Positions 1 through 7,862 of a stretch of DNA of 64,000 nucleotides are shown here, one piece after another (position 1 is the stretch's first letter; each line of letters opens with the position of its first letter). The notes under the pieces were generated by a model. The model was not told the origin of the DNA, did no database searches, and saw nothing but the letters and a program-made list of their open reading frames with translations. Where the stretch lies: assembly GCF_030818545.1 (NCBI RefSeq), contig NZ_JAUTAH010000001.1:1865001-1929000 (forward strand), read 5' to 3'. The translations under genes were made by a program, and so were the position numbers. Source of the DNA: Brevundimonas sp. SORGH_AS_0993 (GTDB lineage: Bacteria; Pseudomonadota; Alphaproteobacteria; Caulobacterales; Caulobacteraceae).

Positions 1-248
1 TGCTTCAGCTGGAGCATCCCGCCTTCGCCGCAGACCGCATCGCCCCCTTCTGGAACGGCCGGCGGCTGGGTCTGGTCGATATCGGCTATCAGGTGCTTTT
101 CGACACCCTGGGCCGCGCGCCGGACTGGTCGGGCGACGCCATCGCCGTTCCGGCCTGGTTCCAGACCTGGGCCGAGGCGGTGGGCGCTCATCCGTCCATC
201 GCCGCAGCCCGTACCCTGGCCTTCGATCTGAAACAGGCCGCGGCCTGA
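1..248 (+). CDS. C-terminal end of a glutathione S-transferase-like protein (partial)
   Basis: Only the last 81 codons are present; the reading frame is open from base 3 to the TGA at 246-248 and the gene starts outside the window. The visible part is helical in character. It contains a phrase like the GST C-terminal domain, in which a small loop is followed by L-x-L-V-D-I-G (here GRRLGLVDIG) and, near the end, a HPSIAAAR segment like the family's terminal HP-x-V-x-x-W/R stretch. The next gene follows after 16 bases on the same strand. The GST assignment is an inference from a short fragment; it could be another thioredoxin-fold protein. Confidence 0.45.
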   Translation, partial: LQLEHPAFAADRIAPFWNGRRLGLVDIGYQVLFDTLGRAPDWSGDAIAVPAWFQTWAEAVGAHPSIAAARTLAFDLKQAAA

Positions 249-264
249 GAAAGCAGCCGAAAAG

Positions 265-1617
265 ATGAGCGGAGCCCTGCGACGCGCGGCCTACGCCGCC
301 CCCATCCTGCCCCTGGCCATCGTTCAGGCCCCGGCCCTGTCCGTTTTGCCGTCGATCTACGCCAAGGAAGCCGGTGTCAGCCTGGCGGCGCTTGGAACCG
401 TGCTGTTCGTCACCCGCCTGTTCGACGCGGTCATCGACCCGTCGATCGGCTATCTGTCGGACGGCACCCGCAGCCGCTGGGGGCCGCGCAAGCTGTGGAT
501 CGCCCTCGGCGCCCTGATCGTGGCCGTCGGCTGCTGGTTCTGGTTCCGCCCGTCGCCGGGAACGGGCGTGGGCTATTTCCTGCTGTGGTCGCTGGTCGTC
601 TATCTGGGGTGGAGCCTGCTGGAGGTGCCGCATTCGGCCTGGCTGGCCGACCTCAGCGACGATTATGACGAACGCTCGCGCCTGTCGGCCTGGCGCAGCA
701 GCGCCGAACTGGTGGGGCGGCTGCTGTTCTTCATCGTTCCCCTGCTGCCGATCTTCTCCACCACCGAGATCACCGGAGAGACAACCCGGGTCGTGTCCTG
801 GCTGGCGCTGATCCTGCTGCCCGTCACGATCGCGATCAGTTTCCGTTTCGCCCCCAAGGGCCGCCCGGTCGCCATCCCCGAGGCGGACCGCAATCCGCTG
901 AAGGTGCTGCGCGGCGTCTGGCGCAACCGCCCCTTCCGGGTGCTGTTCATCGCCTTGCTGCTGGGGCAGGTCGCCAGCGGCATGGTGGGCGCCCTCTACG
1001 TCTTCTACATGGGCGCCTATCTGGGCATCGCCGACAAGGTGGCCCATGTCGCCGTGGGCGTCAGCCTGATCATGCTGGCCAGCACCCAGGTCTGGCCCCT
1101 GGCGATGAAAAGGATCGGCAAGCATGGCGCCCTGGCCGTCGGCGTGTTCGGAACGGCCGCGACCCTGGTGTTGATGGCCTTTCTGCGCCCCGGCCCCCTG
1201 GCCTTTCCCGGCATGCTGCTGGTCTTCGGCCTGTCGTCGATCACGGCGGCCAGCCTGAACGTCGCCATGTTCGCTCTGATGGCCGATGTCGCCGACTATG
1301 ACGAATGGCGCACGGGTCGGAACAACGCCGCCAGCTATTTCTCCCTCGTCACCCTGATCGTGAAGATCGGCATGGCGGTCGGCGGCGGCGTGTCTCTGAT
1401 CGTCGCTGGCCTATTCGGATTCGACCCCCAGGGCGGCAACCGGGGCTGGGCCATGGGCGGGTTCTTCCTGGCCTTCATCATCGTGCCCATCCTGCTCAAC
1501 CTGATCAGTTTCGCCTTCGCCGCGCGCTTCCCGCTGAACCGCCGCCGCCAGTCCGTCGTCGCCCGGCGTCTTGCCGCCCGCCGCGCCCGTGAAACCCTCC
1601 TGAAGTCGGAAGCCTGA
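265..1617 (+). CDS. MFS transporter of the GPH (MelB-like sugar:cation symporter) type
   Basis: A 450-residue inner-membrane protein with about twelve hydrophobic segments, the usual length for the family. Residues about 59-76 carry the MFS_2/GPH hallmark, an acidic residue in DPSIG followed by the loop GYLSDGTRSRWGPRK. A second conserved piece lies at about residues 335-350 (ADVADYDEWRTGRNNA), matching the DYxExxTGxR motif of MelB-type symporters after helix 10. It probably imports a sugar or glycoside by ion symport; the substrate cannot be read from sequence. The ATG at 265 gives a normal amphipathic N-terminus. The cyclophilin gene starts one base after the stop, so the two are probably co-transcribed. 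Confidence 0.85.
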   Translation: MSGALRRAAYAAPILPLAIVQAPALSVLPSIYAKEAGVSLAALGTVLFVTRLFDAVIDPSIGYLSDGTRSRWGPRKLWIALGALIVAVGCWFWFRPSPGTGVGYFLLWSLVVYLGWSLLEVPHSAWLADLSDDYDERSRLSAWRSSAELVGRLLFFIVPLLPIFSTTEITGETTRVVSWLALILLPVTIAISFRFAPKGRPVAIPEADRNPLKVLRGVWRNRPFRVLFIALLLGQVASGMVGALYVFYMGAYLGIADKVAHVAVGVSLIMLASTQVWPLAMKRIGKHGALAVGVFGTAATLVLMAFLRPGPLAFPGMLLVFGLSSITAASLNVAMFALMADVADYDEWRTGRNNAASYFSLVTLIVKIGMAVGGGVSLIVAGLFGFDPQGGNRGWAMGGFFLAFIIVPILLNLISFAFAARFPLNRRRQSVVARRLAARRARETLLKSEA

Positions 1618-1618
1618 C

Positions 1619-2239
1619 ATGAGCCATGAGACGCAAGACGATCCCGCCCGGACGGCGCACCCAGAGCCCGAAACGCCGGACATCGTTCTGTCCAGTCCCC
1701 TGGGCGAGATCGTCGTCCGCCCCGACTACGCCCGCGCGCCCCTGACCTCGGCGCATTTCGTCACGCTGGTGCGCGATGGCTGGCTGGACCAGGCGTGCTT
1801 CTATCGGGTGGTCCGTTCTCGCCCGGAGGGCGAGGGTCCGCCGACCATCGACGTGATCCAGGGCGGCCTGGGCTTTGCGCGCGCGGACCACGCCCCGCCC
1901 GTCCCGCATGAGAACACGGTGGACACCGGCCTGCGCCACGGCGACGGCGTCGTGTCCCTGGCCAAACGCCAGGAGGCCCCCGCCCGTTCGGAGTTCTTCA
2001 TCTGTATCGGCGATCAGGACATCCTGAACGGCGGTGGTCCGCCGCCGCCCGAGGGGCAGGGAACCGGGTTTCCGGCCTTCGCAAAGGTGATCTCGGGCAT
2101 GGATGTCGTTCGCGCCATCCACCAGCGGCCCAGCGACGCCCCCGTTCCCGGAGGCGACGAACGTCTGGCCGGTCAGTTTCTGGACACGCCGATCCCCCTT
2201 CGCATCGGGCTCCGACGACCCAGCGCCTATAGCGACTGA
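1619..2239 (+). CDS. cyclophilin-type peptidylprolyl isomerase
   Basis: 206 residues with a single cyclophilin domain at about 22-190. Family landmarks are ETPDIVLSSPLGEIVV (first strand), FYRVV, IQGG and SEFFICIGDQ. It catalyses cis-trans isomerisation of prolyl bonds in proteins. There is no signal peptide, so it should act in the cytoplasm. The substrate-proximal part is altered from classical cyclophilins: the usual GxGGES after the strand with the catalytic arginine is here GGLGFARADH, as in the divergent cyclophilin-like paralogues of Caulobacterales, so activity may be weak. The start codon lies one base after the transporter stop, indicating translational coupling. Confidence 0.85.
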   Translation: MSHETQDDPARTAHPEPETPDIVLSSPLGEIVVRPDYARAPLTSAHFVTLVRDGWLDQACFYRVVRSRPEGEGPPTIDVIQGGLGFARADHAPPVPHENTVDTGLRHGDGVVSLAKRQEAPARSEFFICIGDQDILNGGGPPPPEGQGTGFPAFAKVISGMDVVRAIHQRPSDAPVPGGDERLAGQFLDTPIPLRIGLRRPSAYSD

Positions 2240-2317
2240 TCGTTTCAGCCGGAACCGCGCTGCGTTCCGTCGGGAAGCGTGAAGCAGGCTCTCGCTTGAA
2301 TCTGGAGCCTGCTTCAC
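2238..2317. terminator. stem-loop between convergent genes, with partial intergenic repeat
   Basis: A 13-bp perfect stem (2279-2291 with 2305-2317, beginning GTGAAGCAGG) lies between the convergent cyclophilin and SGNH hydrolase genes and could end transcription from both sides. It has no long T-run, so termination is an inference. The bases before it (2238-2270, CTGATCGTTTCAGCCGGAAC) match, in reverse, part of the stem-loop repeat found at 37835, 40644 and 56977. Confidence 0.5.
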
Positions 2318-2342
2318 CGCATTTTCGAATGACCGCCCTCTC

Positions 2343-3185
2343 TCAGGGCGCGAGATCGTCACGCAGGTCCGGGACCGCCCGGATCAGATCGGCCGCGACC
2401 AGGGCGGAAAAGAATTTCGCGCCTTCGCGGCCCAGGTGGGTGTGGTCGAAGGCGACGCGGGGCGCGCCTTGCGGCTCGGCGACGGCGGCGTTGCGCGACG
2501 GCGTCGAACGGGGGGTCGCCTGCGCGCCGGGCGCCTGCTCTGCGGCCATGTCCGACGACAACGCCGCCGCCTGCTCCGGCGAGGGCGCGGCGGCGGCGAA
2601 CCGGGCCGATTCCAGCGGCCCCAGGGCCTGGATGGCGGCGGCGCTGGAGGCGTTCAGGTCGACCACGGGCGCCCCGGTGTCGCGCGCGACCCGCCGAACC
2701 GCCTCGGCCCAGGGCGCCAGGTCGTTCTGCAGACGGCCATGCACGAATTGGCGACGCGCCAGCGGCGTCACCAGAACGGGAATGGCGCCCTGCGCGCGCG
2801 CCTCGATCACATACCGCGTCAGATTGGCTGGAAACTGTGTCGCCAGATCGGTGGAGCGTCCCGGCTTGCCCGGCTGATCGTTATGGCCGAACTGGATCAG
2901 CACATAGGTCCGCCGAAAGCCCGGCGTCGACAGTTCGGCCAGAACCCCGTCCCACAGCCCCTCGGCGATATAGCTGCCCGAACTTCGGCCGCCGCGCGCC
3001 CGGTTGACGCAGGCGACGGAAGGCGCGACGTGGTCGGCGCAGAAGGCGGCGCCCCAGCCGCTGATATTGGCCGTGGTCGAATCGCCCACCAGGACGATCC
3101 GGACCGTCTGGCCGCCCACGGGTGCGACAGGCGCCGCCTGGGGCGTTGTCCCGAAAACAAGGACGGAAACGAGGGCGGCGATCAT
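2343..3185 (-). CDS. SGNH-family hydrolase, rhamnogalacturonan acetylesterase-like
   Basis: 280 residues beginning with a hydrophobic secretion signal (MIAALVSVLVFGTT), then an SGNH/GDSL domain. Block I is GDSTTAN with the nucleophile serine, block II is around ARGGRSSGS, block III is FGHND, and block V is DHTHLG with the catalytic Asp and His near residue 245. This arrangement is typical of carbohydrate esterase family 12, which removes acetyl groups from pectic polysaccharides. An insert of about 50 residues (190-240), rich in Ala, Pro and Ser, separates blocks III and V. The ATG overlaps the stop of the upstream esterase by ATGA, which fixes the start and suggests one operon. Whether it acts on pectin or on an acylated siderophore cannot be told. 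Confidence 0.8.
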   Translation of the reverse strand: MIAALVSVLVFGTTPQAAPVAPVGGQTVRIVLVGDSTTANISGWGAAFCADHVAPSVACVNRARGGRSSGSYIAEGLWDGVLAELSTPGFRRTYVLIQFGHNDQPGKPGRSTDLATQFPANLTRYVIEARAQGAIPVLVTPLARRQFVHGRLQNDLAPWAEAVRRVARDTGAPVVDLNASSAAAIQALGPLESARFAAAAPSPEQAAALSSDMAAEQAPGAQATPRSTPSRNAAVAEPQGAPRVAFDHTHLGREGAKFFSALVAADLIRAVPDLRDDLAP

Positions 3186-3949
3186 GGCGCAGTCTCGGGT
3201 CTTTGCGCCGGACCGCCGCTGGCGTGGCGCAGGATGTCGGGGATCAGGGCGAAGGGGGCCGAGCCGTGATCGGCGCCGGAAACCTGGCGAAAGACGGCGC
3301 CGTCGGGCTTTTCGGCGACCCAGGCGGTGATCCGGCCGCGCATGTCGCGGCCCGTCTCCGCCTCGCCGCACCCGACCATCAGCGACGGCGCGGCGATGTC
3401 GGCGGGCGGGGTCGTCCACCACAGGGACGGGCTGATCGCCACCCAGCGCGCGAAGAGGGCGGGATCGGACCGAAGCGTCTCCAGCACGAAAAGCCCGCCC
3501 AGCGAATGGCCGAACAGGGTGGTGCGGGCCGGGTCGATCAGGGCGGCCCCGGCGAGCATCGGCAGCACCGCTTCCGCAAGCAGATCGCGCAACGCCCCGG
3601 CGCCGCCGGATGGCGCAGCGGCCTCGGGACCCGGGCTCCGCGTGAAGTCGCGCGCGCGCTGATCCGCGAGCGGCCCCTGGTCGGGGCGATGGACCAGGGC
3701 GGCGACGACCATCGGGACCACGCCGGTCTTTTCGGTCCGGTGCGACAGAGCCTCGGCCGCGCCGGCCAGGGCGGCGAAGAACCGCCCGCCGTCCAAGGCG
3801 AACAGCAGGGGCCAGCCGCCGGACGGGGCCGTTCCCTGGGGCGCGGCCAGCATCAGATCCAGCCTTCGGCCCTCCGGCCCGGCCAGGGCCCGGACGCGCC
3901 AGCCCGGCGCGGTCCAGGGCGTCCAGGCGGAAAGAACGTCGTCGGTCAT
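3182..3949 (-). CDS. alpha/beta-hydrolase esterase of the Fes/IroE type
   Basis: 255 residues forming a putative-esterase (D-like) alpha/beta hydrolase. The nucleophile elbow is FGHSLGG at about residues 165-171, followed by AISPSLWW, a phrase shared with siderophore trilactone esterases such as IroE and Fes; the catalytic His is probably in ADHGSAP near residue 230. No signal peptide is evident, so it probably works in the cytoplasm, where Fes-type enzymes open the imported ferric-siderophore. It is divergent from the iron-type permease and ATPase genes with only 35 bp between them, so a shared promoter is likely. It is one of two such esterases in the locus; the other (9014-9955) carries a signal peptide. 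Confidence 0.75.
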   Translation of the reverse strand: MTDDVLSAWTPWTAPGWRVRALAGPEGRRLDLMLAAPQGTAPSGGWPLLFALDGGRFFAALAGAAEALSHRTEKTGVVPMVVAALVHRPDQGPLADQRARDFTRSPGPEAAAPSGGAGALRDLLAEAVLPMLAGAALIDPARTTLFGHSLGGLFVLETLRSDPALFARWVAISPSLWWTTPPADIAAPSLMVGCGEAETGRDMRGRITAWVAEKPDGAVFRQVSGADHGSAPFALIPDILRHASGGPAQRPETAP

Positions 3950-3980
3950 GAACCCTTCCTAGCCCATCGACGCCGCCTGT

Positions 3981-3998
3981 TGTAATGCGACGCAATCT
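3981..3998. promoter_or_regulatory. candidate iron-regulator (Fur-like) site in the divergent promoter
   Basis: The short gap between the divergent esterase and permease genes contains TGTAATGCGACGCAATCT, with TGCGACGCA (3986-3994) a perfect odd-centred palindrome. The half-site TAATGCGAC is repeated in the promoter of the TonB receptor at 12075-12083. Two shared half-sites in two promoters of one locus suggest a common regulator, with Fur the obvious guess. The site overlaps the first codons of the annotated permease start, which makes one of the later ATGs (4000 or 4003) possible. Confidence 0.3.
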
Positions 3999-5070
3999 GA
4001 TGATGGACATTTCCCTTTCCTCTGCCGACGCCGCGCTTCAGGTTCTGAAGCAGCATCGACGCCTGCGCCTGCGTCGTCGGTTGCTGCTGGCCGGGTTGGC
4101 GGTCGCCTGCGTGGCGGCGCTGTGCCTGGACGCGGCCACGGGGCCGTCGGGCCTGTCGGCCTGGCGGATCGTCACCGGCATCGTTCGGCCCGACCTGCTG
4201 AGCCCGTCGGAGGCCGCCATCATCTGGCAGATCCGACTGCCCTACGCCCTCACGGCGATCCTGGTCGGGGCGGCCCTGGCCCTGTCCGGGGCCGAGATGC
4301 AGACGGTGCTGAACAATCCCCTGGCCAGCCCCTTCACCCTGGGGGTTTCGTCGGCGGCGTCGTTCGGGGCGTCGCTGGCCATCGTGCTGGGGCTGGGTCT
4401 GCCCTTCGTGCCGGCGGACGGGGTGGTGGCGCTGAACGCCTTCGTCTTCGCCTTCGGTTCGGTGCTGCTGCTGCAGGCCCTGGCGCGCGCGCGGCGCGGC
4501 GGGGTGCAGAGCATCGTCCTGTTCGGCATCGCCCTGGTCTTCGCCTTCAACGCCCTGACCGCCCTGGTGCAGTTCGTCGCCTCGCAGGAGGCGTTGCAGC
4601 AGCTGGTGTTCTGGACCATGGGGTCGCTGTCGCGCGCCAGCTGGCGTTCTGTCGCCGTGCTGGCGGCGGTCGTCGTCCTGACCCTGCCCTTCTCCTGGGC
4701 GGCGGCGCGGGCGCTGACGGCGCTGCGGCTGGGCGAGGATCGGGCCTTGAGCGCCGGGGTCGATGTGGGGCGGTTGCGGTTCTTCTCCCTGTTGCGCGCC
4801 AGCCTGCTGTCGGCCGCCGCCGTCGCCTTCGTCGGCGTGGTGGGCTTCGTCGGTCTGGTCGGGCCGCACATCGCCCGGCTGCTGGTGGGCGAGGATCACC
4901 GGCTTTATCTGCCCGCCAGCGTGCTGAGCGGGGCGCTGTTGATGTCCCTGGCCTCGGCGGCGTCCAAGGCCCTGGTTCCGGGCGCCCTGTTGCCGGTCGG
5001 GGTGGTGACGGCGGTGATCGGCGTGCCGGCCTTCCTGATCCTGATCTTCCGCAGCGGAGCGCGGGGATGA
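3985..5070 (+). CDS. FecCD-family ABC transporter permease (iron/siderophore uptake)
   Basis: 361 residues with about nine to ten membrane helices, the normal size for FecCD/BtuC permeases. The hallmark appears at about residues 95-120: ALALSGAEMQTVLNNPLASP followed by LGVSSAAS. The C-terminal GFVGLVGPHIARLL is the cytoplasmic coupling region that meets the ATPase. It forms the inner-membrane channel of the uptake system. Starts at 3985, 4000 or 4003 are all possible; none has a strong ribosome site, and a regulator-like palindrome overlaps the first. Its stop overlaps the ATPase start by ATGA. The matching binding protein and receptor are on the opposite strand at 7863-12045. Confidence 0.9.
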   Translation: MRRNLMMDISLSSADAALQVLKQHRRLRLRRRLLLAGLAVACVAALCLDAATGPSGLSAWRIVTGIVRPDLLSPSEAAIIWQIRLPYALTAILVGAALALSGAEMQTVLNNPLASPFTLGVSSAASFGASLAIVLGLGLPFVPADGVVALNAFVFAFGSVLLLQALARARRGGVQSIVLFGIALVFAFNALTALVQFVASQEALQQLVFWTMGSLSRASWRSVAVLAAVVVLTLPFSWAAARALTALRLGEDRALSAGVDVGRLRFFSLLRASLLSAAAVAFVGVVGFVGLVGPHIARLLVGEDHRLYLPASVLSGALLMSLASAASKALVPGALLPVGVVTAVIGVPAFLILIFRSGARG

Positions 5071-5837
5071 GCCTGGTCGTCCAGCATCTGACCGCCCGCT
5101 ATGGCGAACGGACCATCCTGTCCGACGTGGCGTTGCAGCCGCTGGCCGCCGGCCAGGTCGTATCGCTGATCGGGCCGAACGGGGCGGGCAAGACAACCCT
5201 GATGCGGGCCATCGCCGGCCTGACGCCCGCCTCGGGCCAGGTGCTGCTGGATGGACAGGACCTGAACCGGATGTCCATCGCCGAGCGGGCGCGCCATGTC
5301 GCCTACATGCCCCAGACCCTGCCGCAGGACGTGGCCCTGACGGTGCTGGAGACGGTGATCGCGGCGCTGGAGGCCTCGCCCTCGGCCGCCGGTTCGACCC
5401 AGGCCGAAACGCGCGCCCTGGCGGCGCTGGAACGGGTGGGGGCGGTCGATCTGGCGCTGAAGCGGCTGGATCGGCTGTCGGGCGGCCAGCGCCAGATCGC
5501 CGGTCTGGCCCAGGCCATGGTGCGCCAGCCGCGCGTCCTGCTCCTGGACGAACCGACCAGCGCGCTCGATCTGCGCCATCAGCTGGAATTGTTCGGCCTG
5601 GCCCGCGCCTACGCCCGGGAGAACCAGGCCGTGGTGGTGATGGTGCTGCACGACCTGCAGGCCGCCGCGCGGGTCTCTGACCGGATCGTGGTCCTGGCGG
5701 GTGGTCGGGTGCAGGTCGAGGGCAGCCCGGCCGAGACCGTCACCCCCGCCGTCCTGGCCGAGGTCTGGCAAGTGCGCGCCCGTGTCGAACCCTGCGCGCG
5801 CGGCCAGATTCAGGTGATGGTGGACGCGGTGCTTTAG
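5067..5837 (+). CDS. FecE/FepC-type ABC transporter ATP-binding protein
   Basis: 256 residues with a complete nucleotide-binding domain. Walker A is GPNGAGKTT (about residues 34-42), the Q-loop is YMPQTLPQ, the signature is LSGGQRQ (about 136-142), Walker B is LLLDEPTSALD, and the switch His is in VLHDLQAA. It powers the FecCD-type permease encoded immediately upstream, whose stop codon it overlaps by ATGA. The GTP-like order permease then ATPase is typical of siderophore and cobalamin uptake. Its TAG stop overlaps by four bases the TAA of the methyltransferase gene read from the other strand, so transcription of the two arms of the locus collides here. Confidence 0.92.
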   Translation: MSLVVQHLTARYGERTILSDVALQPLAAGQVVSLIGPNGAGKTTLMRAIAGLTPASGQVLLDGQDLNRMSIAERARHVAYMPQTLPQDVALTVLETVIAALEASPSAAGSTQAETRALAALERVGAVDLALKRLDRLSGGQRQIAGLAQAMVRQPRVLLLDEPTSALDLRHQLELFGLARAYARENQAVVVMVLHDLQAAARVSDRIVVLAGGRVQVEGSPAETVTPAVLAEVWQVRARVEPCARGQIQVMVDAVL

Positions 5838-6691
5838 GCCGGACGCGCGCTGACGATCCAGGCCGCGCCGTCGATCCAGACGCCGTCGGGGCGCAGCTTG
5901 CCGGCGAAGGCCAGCCGCGCCGCCGCCAGGGCCTGGGCGCGCACCGCATCCGACACGTCCTTCAACGCCCGCTCCAGCGGCCCGACGCGGATCGCATGAT
6001 CGACCGCATCGTCCAGGGCGGCGTCGGCCGTGTCGCCCACGCCGAAGGGGATCAGGCTGTCGAACGGCCGGATGTCGACGTCGGCATAGCCGGCCTCGGT
6101 CATGATCCGCTCTATCCGGGCGCGGTCGCCGAAGGAAAACGGGCCGGGCGCGTCGGGACCGGGCGGCGGCGCAGGGGGAACGATGTCGCGGATCGCGCCC
6201 ATGGGCAGGCGCGTCCAATCGTTTTCGGCCGCCGCGCGCCAGCAGACGAAGACCATCCGCCCGCCCGGCTTCAGCGCCCGACGCAGATTGGCGAAGGCCG
6301 CGACCGGATCGTCGAAGAACATCACGCCGAAGCGCGAGACGACCCGGTCGAAGTCGGGCGCGAAATCGGTCGAGGCGGCGTCGGCCAGACGAAAATCGAC
6401 CGTCTCGCCCCGCGCCGAAGCCAGATCGAGCGCCCGTTCGATCAACGGCGCCGAAATATCCAGCCCCACGACCCGTCCGCCCGGCCCGACGCGGGCGGCC
6501 ATGTCGAAGGTCGTGGCCCCGGCCCCGCAGCCGACGTCCAGCACATGGTCGCCCACGGCCGGGTCGGCGGCGCGCGCCAGGGCTTCGCCATAGGCCGCCA
6601 GCATTCGGTCCAGCCGATCCTGGTTCTCGACCCAGCGTCGCCCGCTGTCGCCGTTCCAGTCCAGCGTGGGCGAGGCCGCCGCCCCGCTCAT
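5834..6691 (-). CDS. class I SAM-dependent methyltransferase
   Basis: 285 residues with a Rossmann methyltransferase domain. Motif I is VLDVGCGAGATT near residues 52-63, the acidic residue binding the SAM ribose is in VVGLDIS, and motif II/III is FDRVVSRFGVMFFDDP, typical of the UbiE/Methyltransf_25 group. It is last in the minus-strand run that starts with the TonB receptor, two bases after the beta-propeller gene, so it is probably co-expressed with metal-complex uptake. The substrate is not evident; modification of a siderophore or of an imported compound is conjecture. Confidence 0.8.
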   Translation of the reverse strand: MSGAAASPTLDWNGDSGRRWVENQDRLDRMLAAYGEALARAADPAVGDHVLDVGCGAGATTFDMAARVGPGGRVVGLDISAPLIERALDLASARGETVDFRLADAASTDFAPDFDRVVSRFGVMFFDDPVAAFANLRRALKPGGRMVFVCWRAAAENDWTRLPMGAIRDIVPPAPPPGPDAPGPFSFGDRARIERIMTEAGYADVDIRPFDSLIPFGVGDTADAALDDAVDHAIRVGPLERALKDVSDAVRAQALAAARLAFAGKLRPDGVWIDGAAWIVSARPA

Positions 6692-6693
6692 GC

Positions 6694-7827
6694 TCAGGGC
6701 CGGATCAGGGTGACGGTGTCGCCGGCCGGATCGACCGGGACGGGCGTGCCGGCCGGGGCGTTGCGCGGCAGGCCCCGCGCCTTGTTGGTCACATAGACGG
6801 CGTTGGTCGCCGGATCGATGGCGATGGTCTGGGGGAAGGTGCCGGTCTGGAGATTGGCCACGACGGCGTAGTCGGCGCCGTTCACCACCGTCACCGTGCC
6901 CGCCTGGCGGTTGGCGACATAGACCTGATCGACGCCGGGATTGTAGGCGACGCTGAGCGCGCCCTCCCCGGTCGGCACCTTCTTGATCACCGCGCCGTCG
7001 GCGGCGTTCATGACGGTCAGGTCGCCCGTGCCCTGGCTGGCGACAAACAGACGGTTGCCGCGCGCATCGAAGGCGACATTGGTGGGCTTTTCGCTGCCCG
7101 TCGGCCAGACGCCGGCGGACTGGCCCGTGTTCAGATCGATGACGCCCACGTCGTTGGAGCTCATGCCCGTGACGAACAGGCGGTTGTTGCGCGCGTCCAG
7201 GGCCGCGCCGGTCAGGCCGCCGACGGGGGCGACGATCTTGCGCTCGATGGTGTGGGTCGCGCCGTCGACGACCCAGATCTGGTTCGGGCGGCTGGCGTCG
7301 TTCGCCTCGCCGCCGACGACGGTGACATAGGCCTTGTTGCGCGCCTCATCGACGACGACCTCGCGGACGTGGGCGGAATCGTCATCCCCGTCCTTGATGG
7401 TGGCGACCAGGCGGCCGGTCCTGACGTCCACGACCCCAACCGAGCCCGAACGGGTCGCCGTGCCGTAAAGCATCTGGGTGCGGCTGTTGAAGCCCAGGCC
7501 GTAAAGGGGGTTGGCCGAGACGTCGATGGCCTGGCCCGGCGTCAGGTCGGCGCTCAGGCGGGCGATGGCGCCGCGCGTCTCGCCGCGCGGACCGACGGCG
7601 GCGATCAGGATGTTGCTGTCGGCGGGGTTGAAGACGATCTCGTACAGGCCGCCCGGCGCGACCTTGACGGACTTGACGATGCTGGGCGCCGAAGCCCCGG
7701 CGACGGGGGCGGCTGCGGGCGCGCCGATGGCGGCCGTATCGGCCAGGGCGGGGGCGGCCGTCGCGGCCAGAACGGCGGTCGCCGCCATATAGGCCAGGGC
7801 GGAGGCGGTGAAACGAACGGAGGTCAT
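6694..7827 (-). CDS. exported YVTN-type beta-propeller protein
   Basis: 377 residues starting with a Sec signal peptide ending in APALA. The rest is a series of about six to seven blades with YVTN-like repeats (NKAYVT, NRLFVT, NRLFVA, DQVYVA, NAVYVT), each followed by a GT-x-V-x-V/I-D strand. Such propellers are periplasmic scaffolds or ligand binders. The ATG at 7827 is preferred over the one at 7833: AAGGA lies about 8 bases before it, while the first ATG would be only two bases away. The gene sits between the binding protein (35-bp gap) and the methyltransferase (2-bp gap), so it is likely part of the uptake operon, where a propeller is an unusual component. Confidence 0.8.
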   Translation of the reverse strand: MTSVRFTASALAYMAATAVLAATAAPALADTAAIGAPAAAPVAGASAPSIVKSVKVAPGGLYEIVFNPADSNILIAAVGPRGETRGAIARLSADLTPGQAIDVSANPLYGLGFNSRTQMLYGTATRSGSVGVVDVRTGRLVATIKDGDDDSAHVREVVVDEARNKAYVTVVGGEANDASRPNQIWVVDGATHTIERKIVAPVGGLTGAALDARNNRLFVTGMSSNDVGVIDLNTGQSAGVWPTGSEKPTNVAFDARGNRLFVASQGTGDLTVMNAADGAVIKKVPTGEGALSVAYNPGVDQVYVANRQAGTVTVVNGADYAVVANLQTGTFPQTIAIDPATNAVYVTNKARGLPRNAPAGTPVPVDPAGDTVTLIRP

Positions 7828-7862
7828 CGGCATAGTCCTTCTGCAGTCTTCGGGGGAATGGA

